A stretch of 64,000 nt of DNA from Clostridioides difficile_D (GTDB lineage: Bacteria > Bacillota > Clostridia > Peptostreptococcales > Peptostreptococcaceae), in assembly GCA_945861085.1 (NCBI GenBank), contig OX244046.1, positions 186,001-250,000 on the forward strand, in the 5' to 3' direction. This document shows positions 37,690 through 47,460 of the stretch, piece after piece; the stretch's first letter is position 1, and the number at the start of each line of letters is the position of its first letter. Below the pieces are notes generated by a model. That model was given only the letters and a program-made list of their open reading frames with translations, did not search any database and had not been told where the DNA came from. Position numbers and translations under genes: made by a program.

Positions 37690-37734
37690 AAATGACCTAA
37701 GTTATGTATAAATAACAAAATTTAGGTCATTTTT
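37690..37734. terminator. Bidirectional terminator
   Basis: AAATGACCTAA (37690-37700) pairs with TTAGGTCATTT (37722-37732), with T's after it on the plus strand and, less strongly, on the minus strand. It separates the island from the convergent permease gene. Confidence 0.82.
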
Positions 37735-37788
37735 AACTATTTCTATGGTATTAGAAAAATAAGTTTCTAAATAGTTTATAAAATATTA

Positions 37789-39135
37789 TTAAATCTTTTC
37801 TCTTGGAATATATAATTTTGAATCTTCTGATTTATTTTCATGCTTAATTACCTTATTTTTTTTCATAAGTATATATAGAGGTGCTATTAATAACATTGCT
37901 CCCAATCCTATTAAAACTCTATTTTGAGTTATAGGTTTTGTCATATCTTCCACCCAAGCTTGTTGTAATAACCATAAACTACCTAAAATAGCTACTGTTG
38001 GTATAACAGGGCCAAAAGGAATCTTGAAAGAAGCCTGAATATCTTTTCTTTTTCTTAAAACTATTACTGACAAACAAGTTGGTATATACTGAGCAAATCT
38101 TGCAATTACACTCATTACTGCAAGCTGTTCAAAACTTCCAGTCAGTACAAGTGGTATACAGCAAATTAAAGATATTATTATTGCTACATATGGAGCATCA
38201 TATTTATTTGTTTTTCCTATAAATGCTGGAAGAGAACCTTCTTCTGCTAGAGAAGAACCACATTTAGGAGTTACTATTGAAGAACCTATATTTATACCAA
38301 ATATAGATATTAATGTTGCTACAGATATAAAGACCTTACCATAGTTACCTAAAAATACACTTGAAGCATCTGCAATTGGAATACTATTTTCAAATAGTTT
38401 ATCTCCCAGTATACCCATACAGACAACTTGAATTAAGATATAAATCATTGCACATATAAATATTGTAGTTATTAATGCAATTGGAAGATTTTTTTTTGGA
38501 TTCTCCATTTCTCCACTTGCTACGATAAATGATTCAAATCCAGTAAATGCGTAAAATACCAATATGATGGCTGGTCCCATACTAGAGTTAACTAGATTGC
38601 CTGAAGGGACAATATTTCCGAATTTTATAAAGAATATTCCAACTATTACGAAAACTATTAATGGTACTAATTTAGCTATAGTTATTACATTATTCATTAT
38701 CTTTGTACTTTTAATTCCAAATAAGCTATTTATTGAAAGTAATGTTACTAGTGCTGCAGCTATATAACCTTTGTATTCAGTGGCAGCTTCTGGCCAAAAT
38801 GAACCTAAAGCTGTTGCAAATCCGACTGCTAGAGTAGACCATGATATAATCCTGATAACCCAAGACATTGTACCAACTTCAAATCCTATAAAATCTCCAA
38901 AAGCTTTTTTGGAGTATAGATATGCACCTCCATTTTTATCAAACATACTTCCAACTTCTGCAAAACATAAAAGTATTGATAGAACTAAGATTGTAGCAAA
39001 AATATATATAAATATGCTGTTTTGACTTGCTAGATTATAAACTTTACCTGGTAGTAAGAATATACCTGAACCTATTATGCTATTAATTCCTAATAATATC
39101 ATACTAAATAACCCTAATTTTTTAGCTTTTTCCAT
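37789..39135 (-). CDS. APC-family amino acid permease
   Basis: 448 residues, about 12 membrane segments, with the N-terminal GINSIIGSGIFLLPG consensus of the amino acid-polyamine-organocation family. The C-terminal tail is charged and cytoplasmic. It lies 44 nt downstream of the M20 amidohydrolase on the same strand with AGGAGAT ahead of the ATG, so the pair is probably transcribed from the sigma-54 promoter at 40444-40459. Substrate unknown; it may import the amidohydrolase's substrate or exchange its product. Confidence 0.9.
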   Translation of the reverse strand: MEKAKKLGLFSMILLGINSIIGSGIFLLPGKVYNLASQNSIFIYIFATILVLSILLCFAEVGSMFDKNGGAYLYSKKAFGDFIGFEVGTMSWVIRIISWSTLAVGFATALGSFWPEAATEYKGYIAAALVTLLSINSLFGIKSTKIMNNVITIAKLVPLIVFVIVGIFFIKFGNIVPSGNLVNSSMGPAIILVFYAFTGFESFIVASGEMENPKKNLPIALITTIFICAMIYILIQVVCMGILGDKLFENSIPIADASSVFLGNYGKVFISVATLISIFGINIGSSIVTPKCGSSLAEEGSLPAFIGKTNKYDAPYVAIIISLICCIPLVLTGSFEQLAVMSVIARFAQYIPTCLSVIVLRKRKDIQASFKIPFGPVIPTVAILGSLWLLQQAWVEDMTKPITQNRVLIGLGAMLLIAPLYILMKKNKVIKHENKSEDSKLYIPREKI

Positions 39136-39179
39136 ATTAATTTATCTCCTATTCTTTTATTAACAAATGTATAAATGTA

Positions 39180-40400
39180 TTAATTAAAATATAAAGTATT
39201 CATTACATGCATCATAACACCTATTGGCAGACAATCCTCATCTATATTAAAGCTAGAGGTATGTAGAGGTGAAATTAATCCCATTTCTTCATTTTTACAT
39301 CCTAAATGGAAGAATGCTCCTTTGCAATGTTCTGTGTAAAAAGAAAAGTCTTCACCACCTAAAGAAGGGTTTGGTCTTAATATAAAGTTTTCTTCTCCAA
39401 GTAATTCTTTAGTACTTGAGATAACAGTGTCTACTAATTCTTTTTCATTTATAACAGCAGGGTAATTTTCATCACTTACATGCAATGTCCCAACACAACC
39501 AAACGCAGATGCAGTATCTTCAACAATTTTGGCTATCTTATCAATCATAAAGTTTCTTGTTTTACTATTTAAAGTTCTTAAAGTACCTTCTAGTTTTACA
39601 TCTTCACATATTACATTGTGTGCGTCACCACCATATATTTTACCTATAGTTAAAACAGCAGCATTGTTTGGTTCTAAGTTTCTACTTATTATAGTTTGTA
39701 ATGATGTAACAATTTGTGAAGCTGTAACTATTGCATCAATACCATTTTCAGGATATGCACCATGAGCTCTTTTACCTTTGACATTTATTTCTATAGTGTC
39801 AACACTAGCATTTAATGTGTCATATTTTGTTTCAATAAATCCTGTTTCAATATGTGGCATAACATGAAGTCCAAATATATAATCAGCTTTAGGATTTTCT
39901 AAACATCCATCTTCAACTAAGAATTTTGCTCCACCAAAACCTTCTTCTGCTGGTTGAAATAGGAACTTTACATTTACATTTAGTCTATCTTTTATTGAAT
40001 GTAAAACTTTACATGCTCCAAGTAGTATTGTTGTATGTGCATCATGACCACAAGCGTGCATTTTTCCAGGATGTATTGATTTATAAGGTATATCGTTTTC
40101 TTCTTCGATAGGAAGGGCATCCATATCTGCTCTTATACAAATGGTTTTATTTGCATTTTCTTTTAAAATATATGCCATAATTCCATTGTGTTTTGTAAAT
40201 TCCATATAATCAATTCCTATTTCTTTTAAATAAGAAATGACTTTCTGCTTAGTAAGGTTTTCTTCAAGAGCTAGTTCTGGAATTTTGTGTAATTCTCTTC
40301 TTATATTTAGTAGCCACGGTTTTATAGAATTACAGCTTTCTATCACAAAATCTTTTCCCAGTTCCTTAGTTTGATATTCTAATTTTAAAGCCTGTTGCAT
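39180..40400 (-). CDS. M20 family amidohydrolase (N-acyl amino acid / IAA-amino acid hydrolase type)
   Basis: 406 residues. Metal and catalytic motifs: RADMDALPIEEENDIPY, KMHACGHDAHTTILLGA (Cys-Gly-His-Asp-Ala-His), FQPAEEGFGGAKFLVEDG and FGLHVMPHIETG, with the last ligand in PLHTSSFNIDED. The family removes an acyl group from an amino acid. A ~20-residue N-terminal extension precedes the domain. GGGGGA is the ribosome site. A good -24/-12 promoter lies 44-59 nt upstream, so expression should depend on sigma-54 and the adjacent activator. Confidence 0.9.
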   Translation of the reverse strand: MQQALKLEYQTKELGKDFVIESCNSIKPWLLNIRRELHKIPELALEENLTKQKVISYLKEIGIDYMEFTKHNGIMAYILKENANKTICIRADMDALPIEEENDIPYKSIHPGKMHACGHDAHTTILLGACKVLHSIKDRLNVNVKFLFQPAEEGFGGAKFLVEDGCLENPKADYIFGLHVMPHIETGFIETKYDTLNASVDTIEINVKGKRAHGAYPENGIDAIVTASQIVTSLQTIISRNLEPNNAAVLTIGKIYGGDAHNVICEDVKLEGTLRTLNSKTRNFMIDKIAKIVEDTASAFGCVGTLHVSDENYPAVINEKELVDTVISSTKELLGEENFILRPNPSLGGEDFSFYTEHCKGAFFHLGCKNEEMGLISPLHTSSFNIDEDCLPIGVMMHVMNTLYFN

Positions 40401-40443
40401 TTTTATTCCCCCAATTGCTTTTTATTGTTTGGTTAATATAATT

Positions 40444-40459
40444 AGCAATTATTATGCCA
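40444..40459 (-). promoter_or_regulatory. Sigma-54 (-24/-12) promoter
   Basis: On the minus strand the sequence reads TGGCATAATAATTGCT: TGGCAT (-24), five bases, TTGCT (-12), with exact spacing. It faces the amidohydrolase gene, whose ATG is 44 nt further on. The neighbouring sigma-54 activator supports it. Confidence 0.82.
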
Positions 40460-40618
40460 TAAGTTTTGACAAAATAATTTTATTTTTTATAAGAATATTG
40501 AATAAAAATAATCATTTATTTACATGTAAAATATAAAAAATGATTGTATAGTTGCAATTCTCAGTGAAAAATATTATTTTAGAGAAAAATTATCTTAAAT
40601 GATAACTTATCTAAAGAA

Positions 40619-40661
40619 AATAGGAACTAAAACATTTATACTATTCCTATTAATTCCTATT
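40619..40661. promoter_or_regulatory. Candidate upstream activator sites
   Basis: AATAGGAA (40619-40626) and TTCCTATT (40644-40651) are inverted, with a second TTCCTATT at 40654-40661. They lie 160-220 bp upstream of the -24 element, the usual distance for sigma-54 activators. Confidence 0.42.
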
Positions 40662-40710
40662 AATTATGTACAAAACAAATTACAATATCTGTATAATTAA
40701 AAAATAAAAA

Positions 40711-40752
40711 AATCTATTGAAGGAGTATTTTGTTCCTGAATAGATTTTTTTA
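40711..40752 (-). terminator. Terminator of the sigma-54 activator gene
   Basis: AAATCTATT pairs with AATAGATTT around an AGGA/TCCT inner stem. On the minus strand a T/A run follows. Confidence 0.8.
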
Positions 40753-40769
40753 TTTAACAAGTTATAAAT

Positions 40770-42782
40770 TTATGAATCTTCATATTTTAATTTATTATAA
40801 AACGCTTCTCCCTTTTGGGTTATTTTACTTCCATATCTTCCTGAACCACAGACTATAAGTTCTTCTTTTTTTAGATATTCAAATATTTTTTTAATTTTTC
40901 CTTCTGTAATTTGAAGGTTTTTATTGAGCAGTGTCTTTAAGATTAATCCCCTACCAATACCAACATCTGATTCCTTATTTAAAATTAGTATCTCTAATAT
41001 ACTTAATATATCATTCTTATTATATTTTAATTTTAATGATGTATTTTTGTTATTTAAAGTTCTTAAATTTGGAGGTAAATCTTTCTCTAATATAATATCA
41101 TCACACATAATATTTAAATAAGATGTTACATTTTGAAGTTCTCTTATATTACCTTTCCACTTATAGTTTTGTATAAGTTTTTTTGCCTCTGGTGTAATTA
41201 TTAATTTTTTATTAATTAAATCTTCCATAATAATTAATATATCTTCTTTTCTTTCTCTTAGAGGAGGTATATTTATTGGAATTGTATTTAATCGATAATA
41301 TAAATCCTCCCTAAATTGGCTATTATCAATCATTTGTTCTAAGTTTTTATTTGTAGCAGATATGATTCTAACATCTATATTAATTACATTATGAGAACCA
41401 ACTGGCATTATCTGTTTTTCTTGAAGAACTCTAAGTAGTTTTGTTTGTAATTCTAAGGGCATATCTCCTATTTCATCTAAGAATATTGTTCCATTATTAG
41501 CAAGTTCAAATAATCCTTGTTTTCCATCTTTTAGACCTCCAGTAAAAGTTCCTTTGTCATATCCGAATAACTGGCTTTCTAATAAGTTTTCAGGAACAGC
41601 TGCACAATTTACTGCTATAAAAGGTTGATTTTTTCTATTTGAGTTGTTATGTATAGATTGGGCTATGAGCTCTTTACCAGTCCCACTTTCACCTCTGATA
41701 AGTATGCTTAAGTCAGACTTAGAAACTTTTTTAGCTAAATCTATACATTCAAGCATCTTGGGACTATTTGTTTTTATATCCTTAAACGTATATTTTGCTA
41801 TTTGTCCTTTTTCTCTTAATTTTTTAGTGAGGTTTTGTTCTAGTTTTTTTATGTATGTTATTTCTTGTAAACTATAATATGTACCCATTTTTTCATCTCT
41901 ATTATATATATTTTTTTTATTTACATTTATATATTTCTTATTGAATATAACAACCTTGTCTAGTATTTCTTTTTCACTCAATAAAACTTTTAAACTATCT
42001 ATAAATATTTCCTCAATGTGTTTTCCATATATATCCTCTTTTATGTCTAAAATATCTTTTACTTTACTATTATATGTATTTATTTCACCATCTTTTGAAG
42101 TAAATAATATACCATCCTTTGATAAATTTAATATTGTATCCAATTCTTCTATCTTTAAAAATAGTTCTTTATATTTATCTTTTATACCAGTATCTAAACT
42201 TATTATTTCTTCTGAGTATTTAACTAGATTAGATTGTATTTCCTTAGAATCAATTTGTAATAAATTTATTATTTCTATAAATGTGGAGATATCTATATAT
42301 CTATGACCTAAATCAAATATATCTGAGATAAAGCTAGGTACTTTTTCTGGAACTCCTGGAGTTATAGCTATTTTTATATCTTTATAATTATTATCATTCA
42401 TATATGGGATTGGTCTAATATTAGTTACTCCAATTTTATAAAACAAACTTATGGTTTCTAGAGTAGTTTCATCAGAATCATTTACGATTAGAGCATTTGT
42501 ACCCTGTGGTAAAGATAATAAATTATATATTTTATCTTCCTTAAAAGTTCTTCTTATCACAATAACTTTTTTCTTATCTAATATATTATTTATAATTTTG
42601 TCTAATCTTTCTACTGACATTACTAATATCACATCATCGTTTATAATATCATTGTCATTTATCTCATCTATAAAGTATCTGTTAATATTTATATAATCTC
42701 CAAAAACTAATTTTAAATTATTTTCTAAAAAATCTATTAAATCTTTTCTACTATCATTTACCAGAGCTACTGATTTTTTCAT
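40770..42782 (-). CDS. Sigma-54-dependent transcriptional activator
   Basis: 670 residues. The N-terminal ~200 residues are a sensor I cannot name. A PAS-like segment follows (~215-275, LNLSKDGILFTSKDGEINTYNS), then the AAA+ domain (~335-570) with Walker A GESGTGKELIAQ, the sigma-54 contact loop as GTFTGG (consensus GAFTGA), Walker B FLDEIGDMPLE and R-finger region REDLYYRLN. The C-terminus is not a Fis-type HTH but looks like a winged helix (TEGKIKKIFEYLKKEELIV, then GSKITQKGEAF). It most likely activates the adjacent amidohydrolase-permease promoter. Its own leader holds a short ORF and hairpin. Confidence 0.92.
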   Translation of the reverse strand: MKKSVALVNDSRKDLIDFLENNLKLVFGDYININRYFIDEINDNDIINDDVILVMSVERLDKIINNILDKKKVIVIRRTFKEDKIYNLLSLPQGTNALIVNDSDETTLETISLFYKIGVTNIRPIPYMNDNNYKDIKIAITPGVPEKVPSFISDIFDLGHRYIDISTFIEIINLLQIDSKEIQSNLVKYSEEIISLDTGIKDKYKELFLKIEELDTILNLSKDGILFTSKDGEINTYNSKVKDILDIKEDIYGKHIEEIFIDSLKVLLSEKEILDKVVIFNKKYINVNKKNIYNRDEKMGTYYSLQEITYIKKLEQNLTKKLREKGQIAKYTFKDIKTNSPKMLECIDLAKKVSKSDLSILIRGESGTGKELIAQSIHNNSNRKNQPFIAVNCAAVPENLLESQLFGYDKGTFTGGLKDGKQGLFELANNGTIFLDEIGDMPLELQTKLLRVLQEKQIMPVGSHNVINIDVRIISATNKNLEQMIDNSQFREDLYYRLNTIPINIPPLRERKEDILIIMEDLINKKLIITPEAKKLIQNYKWKGNIRELQNVTSYLNIMCDDIILEKDLPPNLRTLNNKNTSLKLKYNKNDILSILEILILNKESDVGIGRGLILKTLLNKNLQITEGKIKKIFEYLKKEELIVCGSGRYGSKITQKGEAFYNKLKYEDS

Positions 42783-42871
42783 TGATTTCTCCTTATATAA
42801 TAAATAGTCTTAAACAAAATAGTTGTATAAAGTTATCTAATTTTGATAATCTAAATTTATCAAATAAAAAA

Positions 42872-42917
42872 GAAAGTGTCTATAATGACTTTATAAAAGT
42901 CACATTAAGACACTTTC
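42872..42917 (-). terminator. Terminator-like hairpin in the leader of the sigma-54 activator gene
   Basis: GAAAGTGTCT (42872-42881) pairs with AGACACTTTC (42908-42917), and an inner ATGACTT/AAGTCA stem extends it. On the minus strand it is followed by TTTCTTTTTT and lies ~90 nt before the activator ATG, so it may work as an attenuator. Confidence 0.65.
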
Positions 42918-42941
42918 CTTCTTATAATTAAATCTTGTCAC
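42900..42941 (-). CDS. Putative 13-codon leader peptide
   Basis: On the minus strand AGGGGGA is followed after 5 nt by GTG and 12 more codons, then TGA at 42900, giving VTRFNYKKESVLM. The 3' half of this ORF is the 5' arm of the hairpin at 42872-42917, so ribosome position would decide whether the hairpin forms. Promoter not identified. It may be chance, but the strong ribosome site and the overlap are suggestive. Confidence 0.42.
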   Translation of the reverse strand: MTRFNYKKESVLM

Positions 42942-42950
42942 CAAATCCCC

Positions 42951-43236
42951 CTAATTGTTGCTTAAAATTAAAACTGTATGTATATTTTTCATTTTTATTC
43001 GATTAAATTATAATATACACCCAAAAAAATTTATTTTAATAAATTCTATTGATAATATAATTTTATAAATATAGAATTATATTAAAATAAATAATATATG
43101 AAAATATATATGTATAAGTTTATTCTGCGTGAGTAGAATAGATTTGTCAAGCTTAATTTAATTGTAATAATGTCTTTTGTTAAAATAATATAAATTAAAA
43201 TATTTTATACAATATAGTATAAAGGAGGTATCTTTG
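42951..43236. other. AT-rich divergent intergenic region
   Basis: Lies between the sigma-54 activator (minus) and the Crp/Fnr gene (plus). A TATAAT near 43005-43012 on the minus strand could be a -10 for the activator leader. No other structure seen. Confidence 0.4.
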
Positions 43237-43887
43237 ATGAAAGCAGAAAAAACAAGCATATATCCAATTATTAAAAATAATTTAAATCAAGTATCAATTG
43301 TTGAATATAAAAAGGGTCAAAGATTTGTAGCATCAGATAAAGACTTACAAGAAGTATTTTTTATAATAGAGGGAGTTGCTTTAGTGGAATGTACTACCAG
43401 AGGAGGAAATAAATTTCTTGTTGATATTGTACCTGAAAATGAATTTATAGGTAAAATAAGTTATATATATGAACATAACTTGAAATGCGATATATTTGCA
43501 AAGACTAATATAAAATTATTTCGATTTGAAAAAAATGTATTTGAAGAATTTTATCTTAAACCAGATTTTATTGCACTATTTCACAGAAAATGTACAAGAA
43601 GGATATATGAACTGTATAAAACTAGAATGGTAAGAGAGCTGTTTTCTTGTACAGAAGTTATCGCCTATTGTATACTAAACAAACAAGAAAATAATAGCTG
43701 CAATATAAGAGCTATTCGTAATTTCAGTGAAATCTATTCAATTAGTAGAAAGAGTAGATACCATTCTCTGTTGAAGTTAACTGAAAAAGGAGTAGTAAGA
43801 AAAATTGATAACACATATGAAATTTTAAATTATGATGAATTACATAGATTAGCATTTGAAGTAAAAGAATTTTTAGAAGATGAATAA
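43237..43887 (+). CDS. Crp/Fnr-family transcriptional regulator
   Basis: 216 residues. The N-terminal cyclic-nucleotide-binding fold (~20-120: YKKGQRFVASDKDLQEVFFIIEG, then EFIGKISYIY) and the C-terminal winged HTH (~140-205: FSEIYSISRKSRYHSLLKLTEKGVV) are recognisable. There is no Fnr-type N-terminal cysteine cluster and no clear cAMP-binding arginine motif, so the effector is unknown; it resembles YeiL-type regulators. ATG 43237 follows AAAGGAGGT; a TTG one codon earlier is possible. A terminator follows, so it is monocistronic. Confidence 0.85.
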   Translation: MKAEKTSIYPIIKNNLNQVSIVEYKKGQRFVASDKDLQEVFFIIEGVALVECTTRGGNKFLVDIVPENEFIGKISYIYEHNLKCDIFAKTNIKLFRFEKNVFEEFYLKPDFIALFHRKCTRRIYELYKTRMVRELFSCTEVIAYCILNKQENNSCNIRAIRNFSEIYSISRKSRYHSLLKLTEKGVVRKIDNTYEILNYDELHRLAFEVKEFLEDE

Positions 43888-43937
43888 AGAATATTATTTA
43901 ATCAAGAAAGGCATAATAATTTCTACAAAAACAGAAG

Positions 43938-43986
43938 TAGTCTCACTGAAAATCAAAGATACTTTAATTGTTTTCAATGAGACTGT
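43938..43986. terminator. Bidirectional terminator between Crp/Fnr and MATE genes
   Basis: AGTCTCACTGAAAA pairs with TTTTCAATGAGACT (one mismatch) around a ~20-nt loop, between convergent genes. Confidence 0.75.
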
Positions 43987-44019
43987 TTAGAAATATTATA
44001 TATTTATAATGTATTGCTA

Positions 44020-45396
44020 TTAGTCAATTTCCTTTACTATATTAATAGCCCACTTTTTAGATAAGGCTCTAGGAACACCAAATATAAACTTAACAACTTC
44101 TTCGCTATAAGTAAGTAGGACGAGTATAAATATAGGTGCACCATTAAATGCAGCTATAAAAGTTAGAGGAATAGAAGCTAACCACATACATCCTAATTCT
44201 AAAAATAGGGCATATTTAGTATCTCCTCCACTTCTTAAAATACCGATTATAACTAATGTATTAAAGGATTTAAGAGCCATTAGCATTCCCATTATAAAGA
44301 ATATCTTAGTTATATCAGAAGATAAGCTATCAGAAACACTAAACATTTTTAATAATAATGGGATATTTAAAATTAAAATAATTCCAAGTATTAAACCAGC
44401 CGAAAATACAAGTATAGAAAACTTTTTAGCATATTCAATAGCTCTTTTAATATGGTCAGCTCCAAGTTCATTTCCAAGCATAATAGATGCACCAGATGCA
44501 ATACATACAGCAGTCATTATAAAGAAATTACCTGTACTAGTTGCTATCTGACTTGCTGCTATAGCAGAAGTACCTGCTCTTGCATATGCGACAGAATACA
44601 GGACAGTTCCAACTGCCCATACAGAGTCATTTACAAATATAGGAAAGCTTTTTGATGAAAAAGATTTTATAAAAATCTTATCAATAGCTTTTAGATTTTT
44701 TAGACCAAACTTTAATATATAGTCTTTTTTATAAAAGTAAACATAAGTAATCATTAAAATTAGTTCACATATTCTAGCAATAACAGTAGCTAGAGCAGCT
44801 CCTTTTACACCCAATGCAGGAAGACCTAAGTTACCAAATATAAATCCATAATTTAAAATAACATTTGTTACAAGAGCAAATGCACTACAAATCATACCTA
44901 ACTTAGGGTTTCTAACACCCCTAGAACCAGTACTAAATACTGTACTTATAGCTATTAACGGATAACTAAATACTGCAATACTAAAGTAATCTATACAAAG
45001 TTTTACAACTTCTGAATCATAAGAAAATATGTGTATAATTGATTTTGGTGTTAGTAAAGCAGGAATAACAAATACAAAACTTAAGACAATTGCTAATATA
45101 CAAGTAAGACCTGTGACTTTTCTTATATTGCCAACATCCTTCTTTCCATAAAATTGTGAAATAAAAACTCCAGCGCCTCCTGTAATACCAGATAAGGACA
45201 TGTTAAAAAGAAAGAAAAATTGGTTTGCAACTCCAACTGAAGCTACAGATGTTTCCCCCAAACTACTTATCATAACAGTATCTATTACGTTTACAGAAGT
45301 AGAAATTAAGTTCTGTATAATAATAGGTATACATAAAGATAGAAGTATTTTATAAAATCTTTTATTTTCGTCTTTTAAAGAAAATAGTTCTTGCAA
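44020..45396 (-). CDS. MATE family multidrug/cation efflux protein
   Basis: 458 residues with 12 predicted membrane segments in two similar halves, the layout of the DinF/NorM-like MATE family. Typical parts are NVIDTVMISSLGETSVASVGVANQ (read across residues 17-40) and GITGGAGVFISQFYG. It exports drugs or metabolites using a Na+ or H+ gradient. It starts at TTG after AGGAGAGG and lies 15 nt after the ABC-F gene on the same strand, so the two form an operon. Confidence 0.92.
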   Translation of the reverse strand: MQELFSLKDENKRFYKILLSLCIPIIIQNLISTSVNVIDTVMISSLGETSVASVGVANQFFFLFNMSLSGITGGAGVFISQFYGKKDVGNIRKVTGLTCILAIVLSFVFVIPALLTPKSIIHIFSYDSEVVKLCIDYFSIAVFSYPLIAISTVFSTGSRGVRNPKLGMICSAFALVTNVILNYGFIFGNLGLPALGVKGAALATVIARICELILMITYVYFYKKDYILKFGLKNLKAIDKIFIKSFSSKSFPIFVNDSVWAVGTVLYSVAYARAGTSAIAASQIATSTGNFFIMTAVCIASGASIMLGNELGADHIKRAIEYAKKFSILVFSAGLILGIILILNIPLLLKMFSVSDSLSSDITKIFFIMGMLMALKSFNTLVIIGILRSGGDTKYALFLELGCMWLASIPLTFIAAFNGAPIFILVLLTYSEEVVKFIFGVPRALSKKWAINIVKEID

Positions 45397-45411
45397 ATAA
45401 TCCTCTCCTTT

Positions 45412-47325
45412 TTACATAAATTCTTCCCACTCATCATATAGAGAGGTAAGGTTATTTTCTAAATTAATTTTTTCTTGACTAACTTCCTTAGCTTTATCTG
45501 GATTAGAGTATACTTCTTCTTGACATAAAAGTATATCTAACTCTTCAATTTTAAGCTCTAATTTTTCAATTTCTTTTTCTATATTTTGTCTTTTTAGTCT
45601 GTTTTTCTTTTCTAATTCTCTTTGTTCTCTTTCTTTTCTTTTTTCATCTTTTATTTGAGTTCTAGTTTTCTCATCCTTTTCTTCTATAACACTCATCTCT
45701 TGGATTTGCCTTTTTTTATCAATATAATAATCATAATTTCCTAGGTATTCAGTAACTCCATTTTCGTCTAAAACTAAAATCTTATCAACAACAGTATTTA
45801 AAAAATATCTATCATGTGAGATTGTAAATATAGTACCATCATAATTAGTTAATGCCTCTTCAAGAACCTCCTTAGAATCAATATCTAGATGGTTAGTAGG
45901 CTCATCTAATAATAATAAATTTGCATTTGATAGTATGAGTTTAAGTATAGCAACTCTAGCTCTTTCCCCACCACTTAATGTAGATATCTTCTTAAAAACT
46001 TCTTCATCAACAAATAAAAATGCTCCTAACATATTTCTCAAAGTAGTTTGAGTAAGATGAGTATTATTTTCCCAAATCTCATCAATTATTGTGTTATCTA
46101 AATTAAGAGTTTTTTGTTCCTGATGGAAGTAAGAAACATGGACATTAGCTCCAAATTTAATAGCACCACTAAGAGGCTGTAGTTCATTAGTTATTATTTT
46201 AAATAATGTAGATTTACCAATACCATTTGCACCTATAAGAGCAACTTTTTCTCCTCTATATATATCTAAGTCCAAGTTTTTAAAAAGTATTCTTTCTCCA
46301 TAACCCATAGACACATCTCTGATTTGAAGAACATCATTGCCACTTTGGACAGAAGGAGTAAATTGTATACGAGCTTTTTTTCTATAAGCTTCTGGTTTAT
46401 CTAAAACATCTACTTTATCCAATGCTTTTTCTTTACTTCTTGCACGTTTTAAGTGTTTTTCTCTACCATAAGCTTTTAGCCTTTCAATTGATTCTTCTTG
46501 TTTTTTTATTTCTTTTTGTTGGTCTTCAAATTTCTTAAGCTCTAGTTCTTTTTCTACCCTAGATAACTCAACAAATTTAGAATAGTTACCATTATATACT
46601 TTAAGTTTTTTATTGTGAACTTCAAAAATTCTATTTACAGATTGGTCTAAGAAATATCTATCATGAGATATTAACATAACAGTACCTTTATATTGTTTTA
46701 AAAATACTTCTAACCATTCTATCGCCTCAGAATCTAAGTGGTTAGTAGGTTCATCAAGTAACAATAGGGTTGGTTTTTTAAGAAGTAATTTTCCTAAAAG
46801 AACTCTGGTTTTTTCACCACCAGAAAGTATGCTTATTGGCTTATCCATATCATTGTCACTAAATCCTAATCCCTTTAAAACTCCTTTTGCTTCAGATTTA
46901 TATCCATATCCATTTAAATCTGAAAATAATTCTAGTTTATGTGAATATTCATCCATTATTTTTTCTAGAATTGGAGAATTTGTTTTTGTGCTTTCTTCAG
47001 ATATTTTAACCTCTAATTCTCTTAAATAGGATTCCATATCTATCAAATTTTTAAAAACTTCTAACACTTCTTCTAAAATAGTATTATCCGAATAAAAATT
47101 AGTATTTTGTTCTAAATATCCGATTTCACAATCTTTAGAAGTGTAAATATCTCCACTATCATAGCCATAAATTCCTGAAATTATTTTAAATAAAGTAGTT
47201 TTTCCAGTACCATTAACGCCGATTATACCAATTTTATCGCCTTCATTTACTGTAAAACTAATATTTTCTAATATAGAATCTATACCAAAACTTTTATTTA
47301 AGTTATTACATGACAAAACAATCAT
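45412..47325 (-). CDS. ABC-F family ATPase
   Basis: 637 residues with two ABC domains and no membrane segments. Walker A GVNGTGKTTLFK and signature LSGGEKTRVLLG in the first half; GANGIGKSTLFK and LSGGERARVAIL in the second. The linker between them (EKELELKKFEDQQKEIKKQEE region, ~245-300) is the helical arm that reaches into the ribosomal E/P site. A charged C-terminal coiled coil follows (~545-637), as in Uup/YdiF. Such proteins act on ribosomes; some protect against antibiotics. With a MATE exporter next to it a drug-response role is possible but unproven. Confidence 0.93.
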   Translation of the reverse strand: MIVLSCNNLNKSFGIDSILENISFTVNEGDKIGIIGVNGTGKTTLFKIISGIYGYDSGDIYTSKDCEIGYLEQNTNFYSDNTILEEVLEVFKNLIDMESYLRELEVKISEESTKTNSPILEKIMDEYSHKLELFSDLNGYGYKSEAKGVLKGLGFSDNDMDKPISILSGGEKTRVLLGKLLLKKPTLLLLDEPTNHLDSEAIEWLEVFLKQYKGTVMLISHDRYFLDQSVNRIFEVHNKKLKVYNGNYSKFVELSRVEKELELKKFEDQQKEIKKQEESIERLKAYGREKHLKRARSKEKALDKVDVLDKPEAYRKKARIQFTPSVQSGNDVLQIRDVSMGYGERILFKNLDLDIYRGEKVALIGANGIGKSTLFKIITNELQPLSGAIKFGANVHVSYFHQEQKTLNLDNTIIDEIWENNTHLTQTTLRNMLGAFLFVDEEVFKKISTLSGGERARVAILKLILSNANLLLLDEPTNHLDIDSKEVLEEALTNYDGTIFTISHDRYFLNTVVDKILVLDENGVTEYLGNYDYYIDKKRQIQEMSVIEEKDEKTRTQIKDEKRKEREQRELEKKNRLKRQNIEKEIEKLELKIEELDILLCQEEVYSNPDKAKEVSQEKINLENNLTSLYDEWEEFM

Positions 47326-47460
47326 AAATTTCTACCTCCTTGAACTATCTAAAATTATAATGTTTTGATATAATATAATCAAGGTTATATGTATTAGTTT
47401 TGAAAAAGAAATATTTTATTGTGAATCAAACAAAAAAGAGGACACTTTTAGGAGGTGAAG

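Noticed and set aside
47401..47455. Rex self-binding operator before rex
   Set aside because: TTGTGAATCAAACAA is only a loose and shortened match to the TTGTTAANNNNTTAACAA consensus.
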